A stretch of DNA of 64,000 nt from Hymenolepis diminuta. Taxonomy: Eukaryota > Platyhelminthes > Cestoda > Cyclophyllidea > Hymenolepididae. Positions within the stretch are counted from its first letter, which is position 1. Every line of letters starts with the position of its first letter. The notes beneath the pieces are model-generated. The model was not told the origin of the DNA and ran no database searches. It saw only the letters and a program-made list of their open reading frames with translations. The stretch covers positions 932,298 to 996,297 of the forward strand of contig CAADRB010000046.1 in assembly GCA_900708905.1 (NCBI GenBank). Reading direction: 5' to 3'. The position numbers and the translations under genes were made by a program. This document shows positions 48,797-62,500 of this stretch, piece by piece.

Positions 48797-50799
48797 TAGA
48801 TGCTTTACGCAGCCTGTAGAATGAGAGAAAAGGAAAGCAAAATAACTTACCCGTGAAAAGTAAAAAATGGTAGCTGTTTGTGCCTTTTATTTTTTCAATG
48901 TCCTCATGGTTTGAGATATTTGGAGATTAACATTGTAAGCGATTACACTAGATGCCGATAACAGTCTCTAATACTCTGTTTAAAAAGAAATTCGAACCAG
49001 GATGTTAACAATAAAGTTTGACCGAATATTTATTTAATTCAGGACAATATTTGATTTTCACTAACAAAAGTCCCCAAATTTTGCCCCCTCCCCCCTCTTC
49101 CAAAGCAATTTTGAAAGTTCTGCATTGTCCACTTTTTTGTAGCTTTATGAAAGTATTAATTTTGGTCAGAAGATACTGATTAAAGTAATAGATATCGGTG
49201 ATTTGCAAATTCACAGGGTAGGTGTTTCTGGGGATCACTTCATACTTTGTTCGTTTAAAGTAGTTCGAAGAAGTTTAATCTTGATATTTTAAAATTTTTA
49301 AACCTTTTCATTTTATTTCCGTTTTCAACCAAGTGATAGACAACTTTATTTGCGAAGGAAGAAAACATTTCATCTATTAACAACTCATTTGGTAAACGCA
49401 GCTTTCTTTTGTTAATGTAACCATGCAACATCAAAATTCACTTGGTAAATATTTCATGTCCTTACAAAAGGGATCCATGTTTAAAGGAGGACATTGTCAA
49501 GCTTGAATATTAAAATAGGTGGACTCCTAATTTTAAAGTGTTCTGTTCGACTGCATGATGTGTAGGTTACAGTAAACTGTAGTTTTTATTGTTATTTTAG
49601 AGCCAGTTCCACACCGCTGCGCTTATATGACCCACCTTTTTGACATTCAGAAATGCAACTCCGGGTACGTTTTGTGGCACTCTTATTTTTATGCCTTTTA
49701 CTGCGTACTTATTAGTGGAACAAAGCAGGCTCCAAATTAGAATATACGTGGCTTAAAATAAAGATAGTTAAAAGTAGTAATAGTGCGCTCTTGAGACTGT
49801 CAATGACTGATCAGTAATCCCATCGTCTTCTGATTAGTCATAGGTGATTAGAAAACAATGCTTTGGATTTAATCATGTATATTTCTGGATGAAACATGAC
49901 ATAGATAAACTTGAAAGTTACTAAGACAGCAACTAACAGGGTTGAGAGATGATTCCCAATTTGTACTGCGACTATAGTCTTAAATTCCGCGATCAAGATC
50001 TGGTTCATTAGTTTCTTCAATTTTGTAATTCTTAACTTGGTGACCTTGGTTCTTGTTAGCCCTTACACTTTTCTACAAGCTGAGTTTTACTATTGAGTAC
50101 AAATCAAATGGGGAATTGCATTATTTCAGTGACCACCTAGCGAAATTTTAATCTATTTATTTGACGATGTTCGAATGTATACGATATCCCATCATTTAAG
50201 TAAATGTACAAGAATCTTCAACAATTTCTTTCTTCGAATGGAATTTTAAACGTTTTGCTCAAAGTTGAGTAAAATCTTAGGCTTGTCTATAAATCGTAAT
50301 TTTTTTACTATTGAAATACAGAAATAACAAACTCGATCAGTGTTACATAACATCATTCTGCCTAAGTATTTGAAGAAATTGAGATATCAACTCTCATTCC
50401 TCACACATTCCCAAGGGGATTGCATTTCCAACACTCGCCTCCCATAATCCTGCCAGACCACTCTGTGAATTCCTTGTGCTAGCTCTGCATTATTTAAACT
50501 CCACGTCTTCTTTTGCACTCTTGGTCTGATCTTGATTATCACCATCTAATATTAAATGCAGAACTCTTCACTCAACCCACCTCACTGGTTCTCAAGAGAT
50601 CACTCAAGCATATACATCAGATGCCAGCAATAAACAGTGTATAATTTTAGCTATGCATTTATTACTGAATATTTTTAACAAATTCAAAAAGTATAACAGT
50701 CGCAAATGGTTGTTCCTACCAATAAGAACCTCAACACGCTAAATAGCAAAATAGTTCAATAAGAGATGTGAAAGAGAGATATGAATAAAATTCAGGATA

Positions 50800-51005
50800 G
50801 CACTAGGCTGAATGCTCGATACAAAAATTTGTCCACTTTCTTATAAAATCTACGCATTCTAAACTCAGCTTTTCATGATTTGTCCACATGGCATCAGCGA
50901 TATTCAAAGCTTTTTGGCCCGTTGATGTAACCGGATGATTTTTCGTGTCCCTTTGACTCATGCATATCTTAAATCTATTGACAGGTATCAGAGTCAATCA
51001 AAGGC
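50800..51005 (-). repeat. Dispersed repeat family R, copy 8, best-kept open core
   Basis: The - strand holds a 64-codon open frame with NHPVTSTGQKALNIADAMW followed by NHEKLSLECVDFIRKW. The GQKALNIAD stretch has an ankyrin-repeat-like look, but no repeat unit is complete. The other seven copies align to the corresponding DNA. A fossil gene or element fragment, not a demonstrated gene. Confidence 0.55.
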
Positions 51006-51062
51006 ATGATACTCATAACAGAATCCAGTAGAATTCACTCGAATTGAATTCCACATATTCTC

Positions 51063-51080
51063 TATATAGAATTCTATATA
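51063..51080. repeat. 18-bp perfect palindrome
   Basis: TATATAGAATTCTATATA is fully self-complementary and sits among further AATTC-containing words at 51020-51080. No function can be assigned. Confidence 0.6.
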
Positions 51081-52042
51081 TCTATAATGAATATATCCCC
51101 ATACATTCATTTTATTATATTGTTTGTGACAATTGAAATGTTATTTAAATATGCCTAAAAAATGACAAATGATTTTCCGTAATCCAGGAGTGTTATAAAA
51201 GAAACGAAGGTTTAAGGGGTTAAGTTTAATATTTCTGGCAAATTCGAGTTCAACTGAATCTTTTTTGATAAAAATATTTTTCCCTTTTCTTATAATTTAC
51301 GAGTTCTGAAGTTGAAATTGAGTTAAGAAAAGATTATTAGATTTTCACTAGCATCATTAATTGAGTTATTGAACACACTCTTCCTTCCTAGTTCGGTCAC
51401 GCATAAAATAGCCTACCTTGAAGGATTTTTCCCAACACTTTCGCTCAGAAATTTACTTTTCCATGAAAATGAAACTAAACCTATTTCATATTTAATAAAT
51501 AAATTTTTCTTTAAAACTGTAGAACTGAATTGTTGGAAATAGTCGCTCATAGTTGATGATTCGATCATCTATCCCTTTTACGATCGGTATAAGTATTTTT
51601 CAAAACGGAATGAGAATTATGTGGTAAAATTGCCCTGAAACATATATAAGCCGGTAGTGAATATAAATTTGATGTGGATCCCTTACAAAGAGCACAGAGA
51701 AAATAGCGATGTTCTGGACAATTTATTAAGTGAATAGTGGCTTTACTTTACTTTTTAAAGACTGCTGAAGGACAATTCACTCATGATATCCGGACTATTA
51801 TTGTCGGACCACATGATAGATTCTCTTTGAGGCACGGTGACTTGAGTGTGATTGACCTCCCCATGTCGTCTGTGTCTAATTTGCCTTTCTAATCAGTTCC
51901 AATTAACGCAATATTAAACTCTACGACCTAGACCAGACTTGTTCTCTCTGGAGTCATTAGAGTTTTCTAGGAAGTTCCCAATACGTTACACCACCGCTAG
52001 ATCAACGTTAGTTCTCTTCATTCCTCTTGTCTAGATTCTCAG

Positions 52043-52138
52043 GATTTTAAGAGAGAATGGGGTCACATACGTACTACTAGGACTCTGAATGACATTGAAC
52101 GCCAACTCCGAGATGTTAATAGAGAGATAAAACGTTGA
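52043..52138 (+). other. Coiled-coil-like coding fragment, unknown
   Basis: After an acceptor-like TTGTCTAGATTCTCAG, 31 codons read DFKREWGHIRTTRTLNDIER and then QLRDVNREIKR before TGA. The heptad-like pattern and charged composition stand out from the AT-rich surroundings. The frame upstream is open only to a TAG about 50 bases earlier. It may be the last exon of an unseen + strand gene, a processed fragment, or part of a mobile element. Confidence 0.25.
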
Positions 52139-55100
52139 TCAGAGCGGGAGGAGAAAAATACCTATCACTATTTAGCTGGCAATTTGGTTAAATGAGCTCC
52201 CTGATCATAGACTCACAGTGGCAAACAAGAGACCAAACACTAGAAAATGATGGATAAATGATGAGAAAAGTGATGAATTTAAATCCAAATAAAGTAAAAC
52301 TCCTTTCAAGCCCAGAATTAATTCCATATTTCAATCTGGTTCTTCTCAATATATTCTCCATTGGACTATTTCCTTATTCCCATGATTGTAATGGCTAAAT
52401 ATATTTTGTTTTGACCTTGGCAATAATCACAAACAACGTAGGTTAATGAGAAATTAATATACAGGTTCAAGGTTGTAAGGTCTCTTCTCTTTCTATTAAA
52501 AACTGTGCTGTGTATTTGAAATCCTGTAGTTTACTTAATTAGATATAATCATATAACTGAAATTATAACAGGAACAAGTTATTTGATTCAATTTGCATTT
52601 GCTTCCGTTATTTTCTCTTAAAAGGCTGAAGTGTGATAGTTTATTAATTAAATTTGTTGTAAAATAAATGGCGTTTCAGAGATAAAAGCCCGTCTTAATT
52701 CTACTCAGATGGAAATTCATTTGAAATTTCAGATTTTCATTCAAAGGAAATCCGAAGATTAAAGGAGACGGGGACCAAATAGCTAACAAATCAATGAGTT
52801 GAAATGCAAAAATTGAAAGAAAAGGTTTATTATGCAAACAAATGAATTTTAGGTGATCCTTTGCTAAAGTTATATCATCTGTTAGATAACTGAAAAACAT
52901 CTCTCCAAAAATTGTTTCCAGTTATTATCTAACTACGATAGTTATATATAAGCTGTCTGAGTGCAAAGGTAATGACTGATCGTTGCGGAAGAACACGTTT
53001 AGATCAATGCAAATGCCGTCAAGAGCTGTAATGAGAAGTTTTACTATGGAGTGCTGAGTTGACTACTACAGTGCAGAGGATTTTAAGAGCAAATCAAATC
53101 ACAAATAAAATCTCCAGATGCTCATGTCCACTTCATAATTCATTTTTATTAGAAGTAGATCAGACAATAAATTATGTGAAATTTAAAGTCGGCAGCTAAT
53201 TCTTCAACAATTCAATACCATTAAAACTTAGGTGACCCAACTATCTAAAATTATTCACAATTAATATTTTATGGAGAGGCGTGACTAAAGAACCAAATAA
53301 ATACCTGTCATCTAGATATAAATTGTAAACTGGGTTCTATGATAAATTACCCCTAAGTCTAATCGTATCATTATCTTCTCGCCTCATCTCATGTTTCATT
53401 TTAACTAGTGGCTTTATGAGTTGAATTTTGTCTTTTCTTCCGTTTAGAAGTTACCACAATATAAAATAAGAAAGAATACATTTGGTGAATTTAAATATCG
53501 ATTATCAAGGAAAGATGCAAATTAAAGGACAAACGTTTTAAAAGATAGACTGAGAGGGAGTATTTTTTCAATGAGCAGCAAAATGTCAACCATAGATTTC
53601 AATTGAGAATTGTAGGAAATTAGTTAATTTGAGAAAAGGTAAAACAGATATTTTTTTGATATTTAAGGAAATGAACTTAGTTTATACTAGTACTAATGCA
53701 AAACTTTTTTAGGCTTATCAGAGAGCCAAGTAACACTTTGCGTTGGGTCTTCTTAAAGGTGCTCTTTGGTTTAAATACTTTCAAGTCAGAAATCGGCTCT
53801 TTTCACTAGCTTTCCAATTATAAATGATTATTGTTTTATACGAAAGTAATAAGTTGTACTATATTTCCGTTCGAATCCGTAGTGCACGAATTAACGTAAA
53901 ACGTTATGGATAATTAAATGCGGAATCATGTCAATGCCCTATTTACGATACTATCAGATAACAATTTTTTTACAACCTTTTTTCGACTTGACGCTCTTAA
54001 ATTGATTCGTTGGGGTTGATTACAGCAGTGAATGTAAACAAAAAGTCATTTTAAGGAATGAGCATCTTTGAAAATTAGCCACTTTTGTATGAATAAATGC
54101 ATGTTAATATCAATCAATACTGCGACGTTCAGTCAGAGTTTCATATTAATTGCCAATTTATCTTCGGATATGATATTTAATTAATGAATGTCTATGATGA
54201 AAGATTGTCCCCTTAATGTGCTTTAGAACTACTTTTCCGATTATGTCAATTTAAGTCGATTTCATGTGAAATTATGCTTGAGTTTTAACGCTTGTTTAAA
54301 CTGAGTGGAATCGTCGCACTTTTTTCTCACAGTTACGGAATATGGATTGTCGATTTTTACTCGCCCTTCGCACGGTTAATCAGCTTTATGCATGTGCCAT
54401 TCCATACATGTCGCGATGCGAAAGTTGAATCCTATCACTCTCTCACTCTCGTTTTCCGTTCTTTTCTTTTTTCGTTCTTCTCCCATTTCTCTCTTTCACG
54501 CTAACTTTCCAGAATTTTAATCTTTGTTTTTAATACATTCTTATTCACTCTCGACTCTGCATTATTCATACAAGAATGGAGTTACCGACTCTTAACTTAT
54601 GTCCTACTCCTACAATGTAATAATTTTAATGTTCATGACCTCTTGTGAATATATCTTTATGTGAAACATAGTTTAGTCATTCCGAAGGGTTAGATTTTAA
54701 TACGGAGTATTACGCTTTCTTAATAAAAATCATTCTCCCGACTCTTCCTACAACTCTGATGTTGTCATATTTTTATGATGGCAAACTGTGGTAAGCTACG
54801 ATTTATTCGTTTATAAACAGCTGTGGAGCATAAGCCCTTGATAAAAGATAGGGACTATAAAACCACAACACCACTGATTTACTAATTTTATTTGGCCATA
54901 TTCAGTAAACAATAAAGTGAGAATCGTATTTTCCTTATCTTTATTTCAACTGACTTTATCACACAGAACAGCATAAAGTAATGCTTCACTTTTAACACAT
55001 ATGTAGTAATGAGGAAAAGTTTTTTATATTTAAGTTGTAATGAGAGCTCTTCTGCAGCATAATTGATCGTCTAAAAGGGAGGGATCTAACTCTGTCTAGA

Positions 55101-55188
55101 TAAATCATTCCTCTCTTTGATCGTCCCACCATATTTATGCCAATGCCAATAAAGCTTTATTTAGCCAAAAGCATGTTGAAGTACATTT

Positions 55189-55206
55189 GTGTGTGTGTGT
55201 GTGTGT
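55189..55206. repeat. GT microsatellite
   Basis: Nine GT units in an otherwise non-repetitive stretch. Confidence 0.9.
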
Positions 55207-56129
55207 CATGGCGTTGGGTCGATTAAAAGCCACTTACCGCCTCTTCACAACCGTCCAACACTGATGCACGCTTTAGATACATGCATACCAATATTGCTAA
55301 AAAAGTAACTGTCTGATATTTAAATGCATTTACATGGGAATCGCCGTGATAAAAAGACAAATAAGTAATTACATTTTGTATTGAAGCTCTGTATTTAGAT
55401 GAGAAAGTGATGGAGACCATTTTACAATATTTCTTATGGAAGGTGGAATGAAAAAGAACATCAAAGAACTAAATTGATGCATAATAGATTTCAATTGCAG
55501 AATTTCATAACGAATGACATATCACGTCCCTAAGTGCTTACTTAATTTATGTTAAAAGGGATATAAAAGTGGCAGTATAGGAGTGCTTAAATAGTTTTGA
55601 GCAACAGCAGGGTTTATAGAGAACTCACCCAGGAACTTGAATGAATATTGAAAATATATTATGAATTTGCATACTTTTGCTGTAAATCTTAAAAACAAAA
55701 GCTAAAAATGTTCGTTTAATAAGTATTACCTATGATATAAACCTTTCCATCTTGAACTTGATCATTGATGATGAAATTTATTATTTATAAAGAATGATGA
55801 AATTTCTATTCGCCAACGTGTCAAAAATCTTTCTAAATGAGAAGACACAGTACATGCTCTAGTTAATCTTCACCTGTTCAGATAAACCTCGTTGGCTCTG
55901 CTAAAATTGACTAATTATTTCCTCGGATATAGACACCGGCAAAATATACTTACCTAGTCTCTCTAAACATTTAACTTTAGTGTAGCTAGCTTCTGTTAAA
56001 TAAACGGATACTGTAGATATCCCAATTTGCATCCTGAAATTTAACGCAGGTACTACAACAAGGGGTTAAGGATGCAAAATAAATTCTTATTACCTCACTA
56101 TTTAGCGCTACTGTTCGGTTATTTAAGTA

Positions 56130-56295
56130 ATATATGAAGGGTCAGTGTGCACGTCTGCAAAGCCAGACGTCACGAAATCAATGTCTATTGTTGCACGTCC
56201 AGTGATGTAAATGACCACCAATAATGACTTGTGGCGCAAGAATGCCTTCCCTCAACCCAAGTCGAGTGTTGTTAATGCTTACAAGATTGGTTTAT
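56130..56295 (+). repeat. Short interspersed repeat S, copy 2
   Basis: GGTCAGTGTGCACGTCTGC then AAGCCAGACGTCACG and ATCAATGTCTATTG match the 58.43 kb copy; the 3' part (CCCTCAACCCAAGTCGAGT, then TTGTTAATGCTTACAAGA) matches the copy at 27.8 kb. This links the three copies into one family of about 150 bp. Confidence 0.45.
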
Positions 56296-58424
56296 TCAGT
56301 TTTGTTTTATTTATCAAATGTGATATTACAGGGTAAATGATATATATTTTTAGCTAAAAAGAATGAATAAATGAGCAACCAATAAATATCACGGAAATTC
56401 TATAAAACAGAGATTATTACAGCCAACATGAATCACAACTTACCTACTGCTGCCTCCTGCAAAAGGCAGACAAAACAAAATTTTTTATACTTTTAAAAAT
56501 AATTGACATATATTGTTTATCTGGTCAAGTCTTAGCAACGAAGAAATAGGAGCTCATTCCTTTTAATTTATTAGTTACTGCAGAAATGACATTGTCAATT
56601 AAACAAAGACAGTAATATTGTCAAAACAATTAAATGGAAATAGTGAAGAAGATTACTCTTGACCTTTAATTGTCATTATCATGAGGAATTAAGATATTTG
56701 AGAACATCAAGGTCGAGTGAAGTAGACTTATATATTTGGAAAGGAAAATTATATAACATTTTAAATTTCTATGATTTTGACATGATCGATTGTTGCTTAT
56801 GCATCTGAGTTTATGTTTTATGAGGCCTGTCAGTAACCAAAATCGCCATTAATCTGCAGGATTTTATCTTCATATATAAATGCGTTTGTAAATTCTCATG
56901 TAATCTTACGCCATTTTTCAGTTGTTATCTTCATCCCCAACCCCAGCTTCAGCCAGCACCTCTCAATCTGTTGATCTTCCCATCAATTTCTGTCCATGCC
57001 ATCACATCTTCCTTATGCATTAGAGACCCTCTCTTTCTTTGTACCTTAATCTTTCGATTTTATATTAAAATACTATCCTTACTAATTCTTTTGCCTTCAT
57101 ACTTTTCGTGGCTATATGTGTATTCATCGTTTAGTCCTTACACTAGCAAGAGTTAACATAAAAGGCGGTTGGGTGCATTTGCATTCATTTGTAAGAGCGT
57201 ATTTCCCAAATTAGATCGAATTCACTTGCCAACGAAATTACAAAAGCATAAAGGAATTTGTACTCGAAGCGTGGTGTCTAGTGAATTTTTCCAAATTAAA
57301 CAGCAACTTGAGCTCATATTAGAAATTGCACTTTCAAATATTTCAAGCCTTGGAAGTAAAAGGGACATCAAATAAAACTCCGGTAAATTAAAGTCTTTAG
57401 TTTCAAAGTCTAAAATTCTCAATTTTCCCCTACTCTTCCCATCAGTTAAGATTGTATTTATTAGTCACATTTATTTTCTGCCCCGATCGAGTTTAGTTTT
57501 GTTCATTTCATCAATTACTTTAAAGATGCACAAATAAATGGGAAAAAGATAGTTTAAACTTTGAGAGTAATCGATATTTAACAATAGGTAAACCGCAAGG
57601 TCATATGATGCTCATATTTTATTGCTATCCGGTAGTTGAATAGGCAACTCTAACTGTCGTGTTGCTCTAGTAACGCACGCTTCCATAAAATAAAATAAAG
57701 CAACTACTTTAGGACTTTTGAATTTAATATAATCATCACAGTTTATTCAAATTCTGAAATTAGATTGACAAGCATGGACGCCCTTTGTTATGTTCATGAA
57801 AATGTTTGTAATTGAAATAAAAATCTTACCTGAATCGAAGCATAGAGGATTTAAATTTGTCAGAGATGTACTTTAAAAGTCGAGCCACTGAAATTAATTA
57901 TATTCACGCCTTTAAAAATTCACAATTTTAATGCACTTTCTGAGGAAGGGGAGATCACATTTTAAAACTCTTTTCGAGAGTTAAATTAAAACCCTTTTTA
58001 TCTTCAATCGAGTGACCGATTTTAAAATTTGTCGGCTTTGATTAAAGGATTTTGAAGTAATTGGGTCTCTTTGGAAAGAGCTTGAGAGGATAAGTATAAC
58101 TGACATTCCGTTCCCAATTTATGCTGCAAATCGGCTCGAAAAACATATCTATTCCACGGACAATTTGCCTCACCAGATTTAAGTTAAGAGATGAGCTACT
58201 AACAAATCTATGAAATTAAATTCTCTGGTATACAACAGGGAAGAAATATTTGCAGTCTTTTCGTATTTAGACTGATAATGCACTGCCGAGATAATATAAA
58301 ACTGACTCAAACCGAGGGTTCGGTAGGACACTACTCACTAGGTGATAAAGAAGTAGGTAGGCAGTACTAATAGCAATTATACATATACATATATTTTTTC
58401 GTTTGATTGTGTGTCATTTTTTCA

Positions 58425-58590
58425 GTGATCAACGAGCACGTCTGCTAAGTTAGAGATCGATGCCTATCGACACATTGAGTGATGCGTACGGACACTCGTA
58501 AAGGTTAATTCTGGTAAAAAGTAAGATCGGTAGAATGCATTGTTTCCTATTTGAATTATTCCGGAACGCCTTATCTCTACGGATTCAAGT
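58425..58590 (+). repeat. Short interspersed repeat S, copy 3
   Basis: GTGATCAACGAGCACGTCTG then GAGATCGATGCCTATCGACA and GAGTGATG match the 56.15 kb copy. The 3' part is more diverged. Confidence 0.4.
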
Positions 58591-59110
58591 GCTGCAAACA
58601 TTTTCTTTAGCGCATTTGGTGAAATTATCATACGATTACTTTTGTGGCGGCATGTGATTATCACCTTCTAGTGCTAAGTTTGATGCCGACTTCATTAAAC
58701 TGATGATAGAATTCCCTTGATGACTAATGTCCCACTAATGCCCCTAATTTTATCAGTCTCCAAAAGCTAGAAGAGAGAAAAAATAATTGCGAGTGTAATT
58801 GTGGGAATGTGCATTCGGAGGTCTGCTTATTGTAGTTTTAACGTACAGTCCATTATTACCCTCAACGAAAGAGGAATATCTAGGTCCTGAGTTCTATTTT
58901 GAAGGCAGCATATAAAAATAAACAAATATATATATGTAATACATCTCTAAGAATAAGAAAATAAATGGTGGTCTATTACTAAATAATGAGTGCTTTTCAT
59001 ACTCTGAAAAGACAATCTTACAGGGCTATCCGAAGATGCAGACTGTCAATACATCATATATAATTTACTCTAAGCATAATTTTCTTAGAGAGTGAAAATC
59101 ATTATTAGCA

Positions 59111-59141
59111 GACAAAAGGGGTAATATTACCCTTTTCTGTC
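59111..59141. repeat. Hairpin/palindrome with arms of about 15 bp
   Basis: GACAAAAGGGGTAATATTACCCTT and on is almost fully self-complementary with virtually no loop. Such structures may be tips of foldback elements. The same AAAAGGGGTAATAT word recurs near 59331. Confidence 0.6.
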
Positions 59142-60169
59142 ATTATTTTTTTCTAAATTTATCGGATTAGGCTATAGAGAAAAAGACACAACTTGGATGA
59201 AGGAACAGCAGCGATAATATACGGGAAGAAATAGAGCCAGAGAGCAGCAGTGAGATGGAAGCCTGAGGCAATGAAAGTGGATAGGCTGTTACAACTCCAT
59301 TAGCGTCCGTGTCGTGATTTTCAAGGGACTAAAAGGGGTAATATATAGTGGTGGATTGTAGACAAAGCCGTTACGTCACTCTGATTTGGTGGTCCACAAT
59401 ATTGGGACAAACGGATTTCGTGACTGACAGCAACACCGAGTGTCCAAAGGGAGGTCTTAAGGACTTTAGAGAGGTTTAAAATATCAAAACGAAAATTACT
59501 AATGCATAATATGGAACTTATGTAATCTTCTTTCAAATATTTGTGAGTTTTTCTATCGATGAAATCCCACTAATAATTCAGGTATTTTTAATTATAAAAA
59601 TTCTTTAAAGTAACAATAAAATTAATGTTATAATATAAAATTTTAATCGTGATTTCGCGTGATGCTTTCTGTCTCCAAAGCAAATTATTTGTAAGCATTT
59701 ATTACCGAATCATTCCCATGAAAGTCTGTCAGGTTGGCTCATTGATTAACAGTTATTTTTAAAACTCATTTCCTCCAAGGCCTTGTATGACACACTTGAG
59801 AGAAAATGTAATGGTACATTGAATGGACTGATGGGGTTATCTTTAAAACAAGTCTTTTTAAACGATTGTCGATGGAATTTTGATTATAATATTACGGGAA
59901 TAATTTCCATTAATTACTATTGTTCTTACCCCTTACAATGGAAAGCGAGAGTCCAATAAGTATTAAACAGGAAACCCATCAAGAAGAAGAGGAAGGAGAG
60001 AATGACGTCAAGACGCTATAAAAAGAGAGCTTAATATCCCAAATGACTTCAGGAGTCTAGCTGAGCATCTCATTTCTAACTATTTTCGATCACCCTGACA
60101 AGATTGAGAGATGTCAAGACCGCGCTGAACACACTTTAGTGGTTGATACGCATACTTACAAGAAGGAAT

Positions 60170-60340
60170 ATAAATATAAAAAATATATATTTCATTTAGA
60201 CAGAGCGTTTAATGTCGTCCTTGGGTTCCCGACAGGTTATGTGAATGACAGCAGAAGAGTCCAAAGGCATAGCGATCTCTACAGGTGATCACGATGAATA
60301 CGATAGCAGGGTGTATCCGAGACCTTACTGGGGGGAGGGA
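60170..60340 (+). repeat. Repeat family T, copy 1, with an internal doubling
   Basis: GAGCGTTTAATGTCGTCC and CGACAGGTTATGTGAATGAC followed by AGAGTCCA align with the 62.4 kb copy. About 50 bases on, CAGGTGATCACGATGAATACG repeats the same unit. Confidence 0.45.
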
Positions 60341-62334
60341 TTCTGACATGTGGTCACAACAGCACCTTAAGTATTGCTTTATTTACATTTTCGAAGCAAT
60401 AACTTTTTTCTATGTTTAAATGTAAAGAATTGACTGGCCCATTTACATATTTCTGTGGTTGGTCATGCCATTTTTATGCATTTGTATCTTCTTACGGCCA
60501 TGAACAGGTAGATGGGACTAATAAATGTGTTTTAAACAAAGTAGAGCTTACTTAAGTTTACTACGGGTAGATCCTAATCTAGTTTAATCCATTTAAGTTA
60601 ATTCTATTATAACATCACTATTCTATAATAATAAGACAATATATTATGAATATAACCTCAGAACAAGGAATAACGATAATTATGAGACAAAGGTTCGGTA
60701 AATTTGTTACATGTTAGACGACAATCTGATCAAAATAGATATTACGATCTAACAGAGAACTTTATAGTGCAAAATGAGGAAAGTAAGCTAAGTTTGATAT
60801 CGGTTATCCTTAATTTCGGTCGCTAAGTGCTTAAGAAGATGTTGAAGTGTTCAGACATACTTAACTTTCGATTTTCGAACTATTTGTTTGAAACTTGGTG
60901 ATATTTTTTTGCTCCTCTCCGAACTCCCTGGACCTTTTCTTATCAAGGGTGTGTTATCATTTGAAATGTAGTCTGTAGACTGTTTGATATCCAATCAACT
61001 CCAAGTTCTGAACAAGATTAAAATGATACCATCGAAGCTTTCAATAAATAACGTAAGCATTTACCTATAAAAAGCATATGCATAAGAACCAACAATAGTT
61101 TCAAACAAGCATCTTCGCAATTGTCTGGGCGTGTACGACATACTCACTACTTTCTTATCTCTTGTGGTTTAGTTAAATCAAAACTGACATTAGTGCCTGT
61201 TACCTTCTGATCACAATTTAATAAACCATTATTTGTGAAATGATTTATAATTCTTAATTATGCCCACTGTTTATAACCGAAATTTAAAATAAAATACTGA
61301 ATGTAAATAAACACATAAATATTCATACGAAAAGCGAAATTTCAAAAGAAAGATGGATTGCAAATAGAAGCAAAACTGAACATGAAATAAAACACAATGA
61401 CAAAGACGAAAGAAAGTATCATTTCAGGGAGTAAATTACTTTTAGTCTTGTGAGTAATCAGGTATAAAAATCACCAGTTAACGAGTGCGATGGTCATCAA
61501 TGCACTCTCAGTAGTGGAATGGCCCACGGTTTAAAGTAAACTAAGAAGGGGTTGGAGAAATTGAAATTCTCGACAGAGGAACTCTATGAAATTAATCCTC
61601 TGCTTAGAATGAGTGTTATGAAACTCTTTCCTAAAATGGGTTTGAGAGTTAAAAATAACTGATAATTGCATAAAAATGTATTCTTTAAGACAAAGTGGAT
61701 AAATTGCAAAAATTAAAATAGAAACATCATGTATTTTTAATTTGTAAATAAAAAATACGGAAAACACATATTTTACAATAAAATCAAAATTACTTTAGTG
61801 TAATACACCAAAAATTCCTAGACTATGAGGAATTACTAATTACAAATCCAGATACTAAGCAGGAAATGATAATGGTGAAAATCACTTAGAGGAAGAATCA
61901 TATTAAAATTTTTTGTGGAAATTTATGATTTAGTTAACTAAATATATAGAATTGATGTTTATGCATTGGGATTTCAAGATACCTGCAATTTGGACATATT
62001 AATCTTTTGGTTCGATCTCCGTCTCTGATATTCTGAAGTGCCTCTCAAACACAGTTGTAAAATCTGCAACATAAATTAGAGTGCGTTCTAGTAAAGACGT
62101 ATTCTCCCTGGCATGGTAAGAGGCGGTAAGCTATAATATCTTGTTCCCAAACCCGTATATATTCTGTGATAGTCGCTCCTTAATGCTACTGACCCTCACC
62201 ACAAAATATGAAAAAGGAAGGTAGGAGAGTTGTGAGGAGGACTAATTTAAGAGAATCAGAGACCATAGTAGGAAGAAAGTGAATTGAGGTACATTAGAAC
62301 CTGGGCAGTCGCTATGCTATGTATTTACATGGAG

Positions 62335-62500
62335 TATATATATATAAGTATATGGTTAAATTGGGATTCGAAGGGCGTCCAAATTCGTCTAGTAGGCCTT
62401 GACAGGTGATCATAACCTGTAAGGGAGTCCAGGATCATGTTTGACATCTTGACGGGTGATCACGACAAGGTCTTCACGATCTGGTAATTTTTATTTTAAT
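62335..62500 (+). repeat. Repeat family T, copy 2, with an internal doubling
   Basis: GGCGTCCAAATTCGTC, then TTGACAGGTGATCATAACCT and GGGAGTCCA; the unit recurs at 62451 as TTGACGGGTGATCACGAC. An AT microsatellite (62336-62347) precedes it, as an AT-rich run precedes copy 1. Confidence 0.5.
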
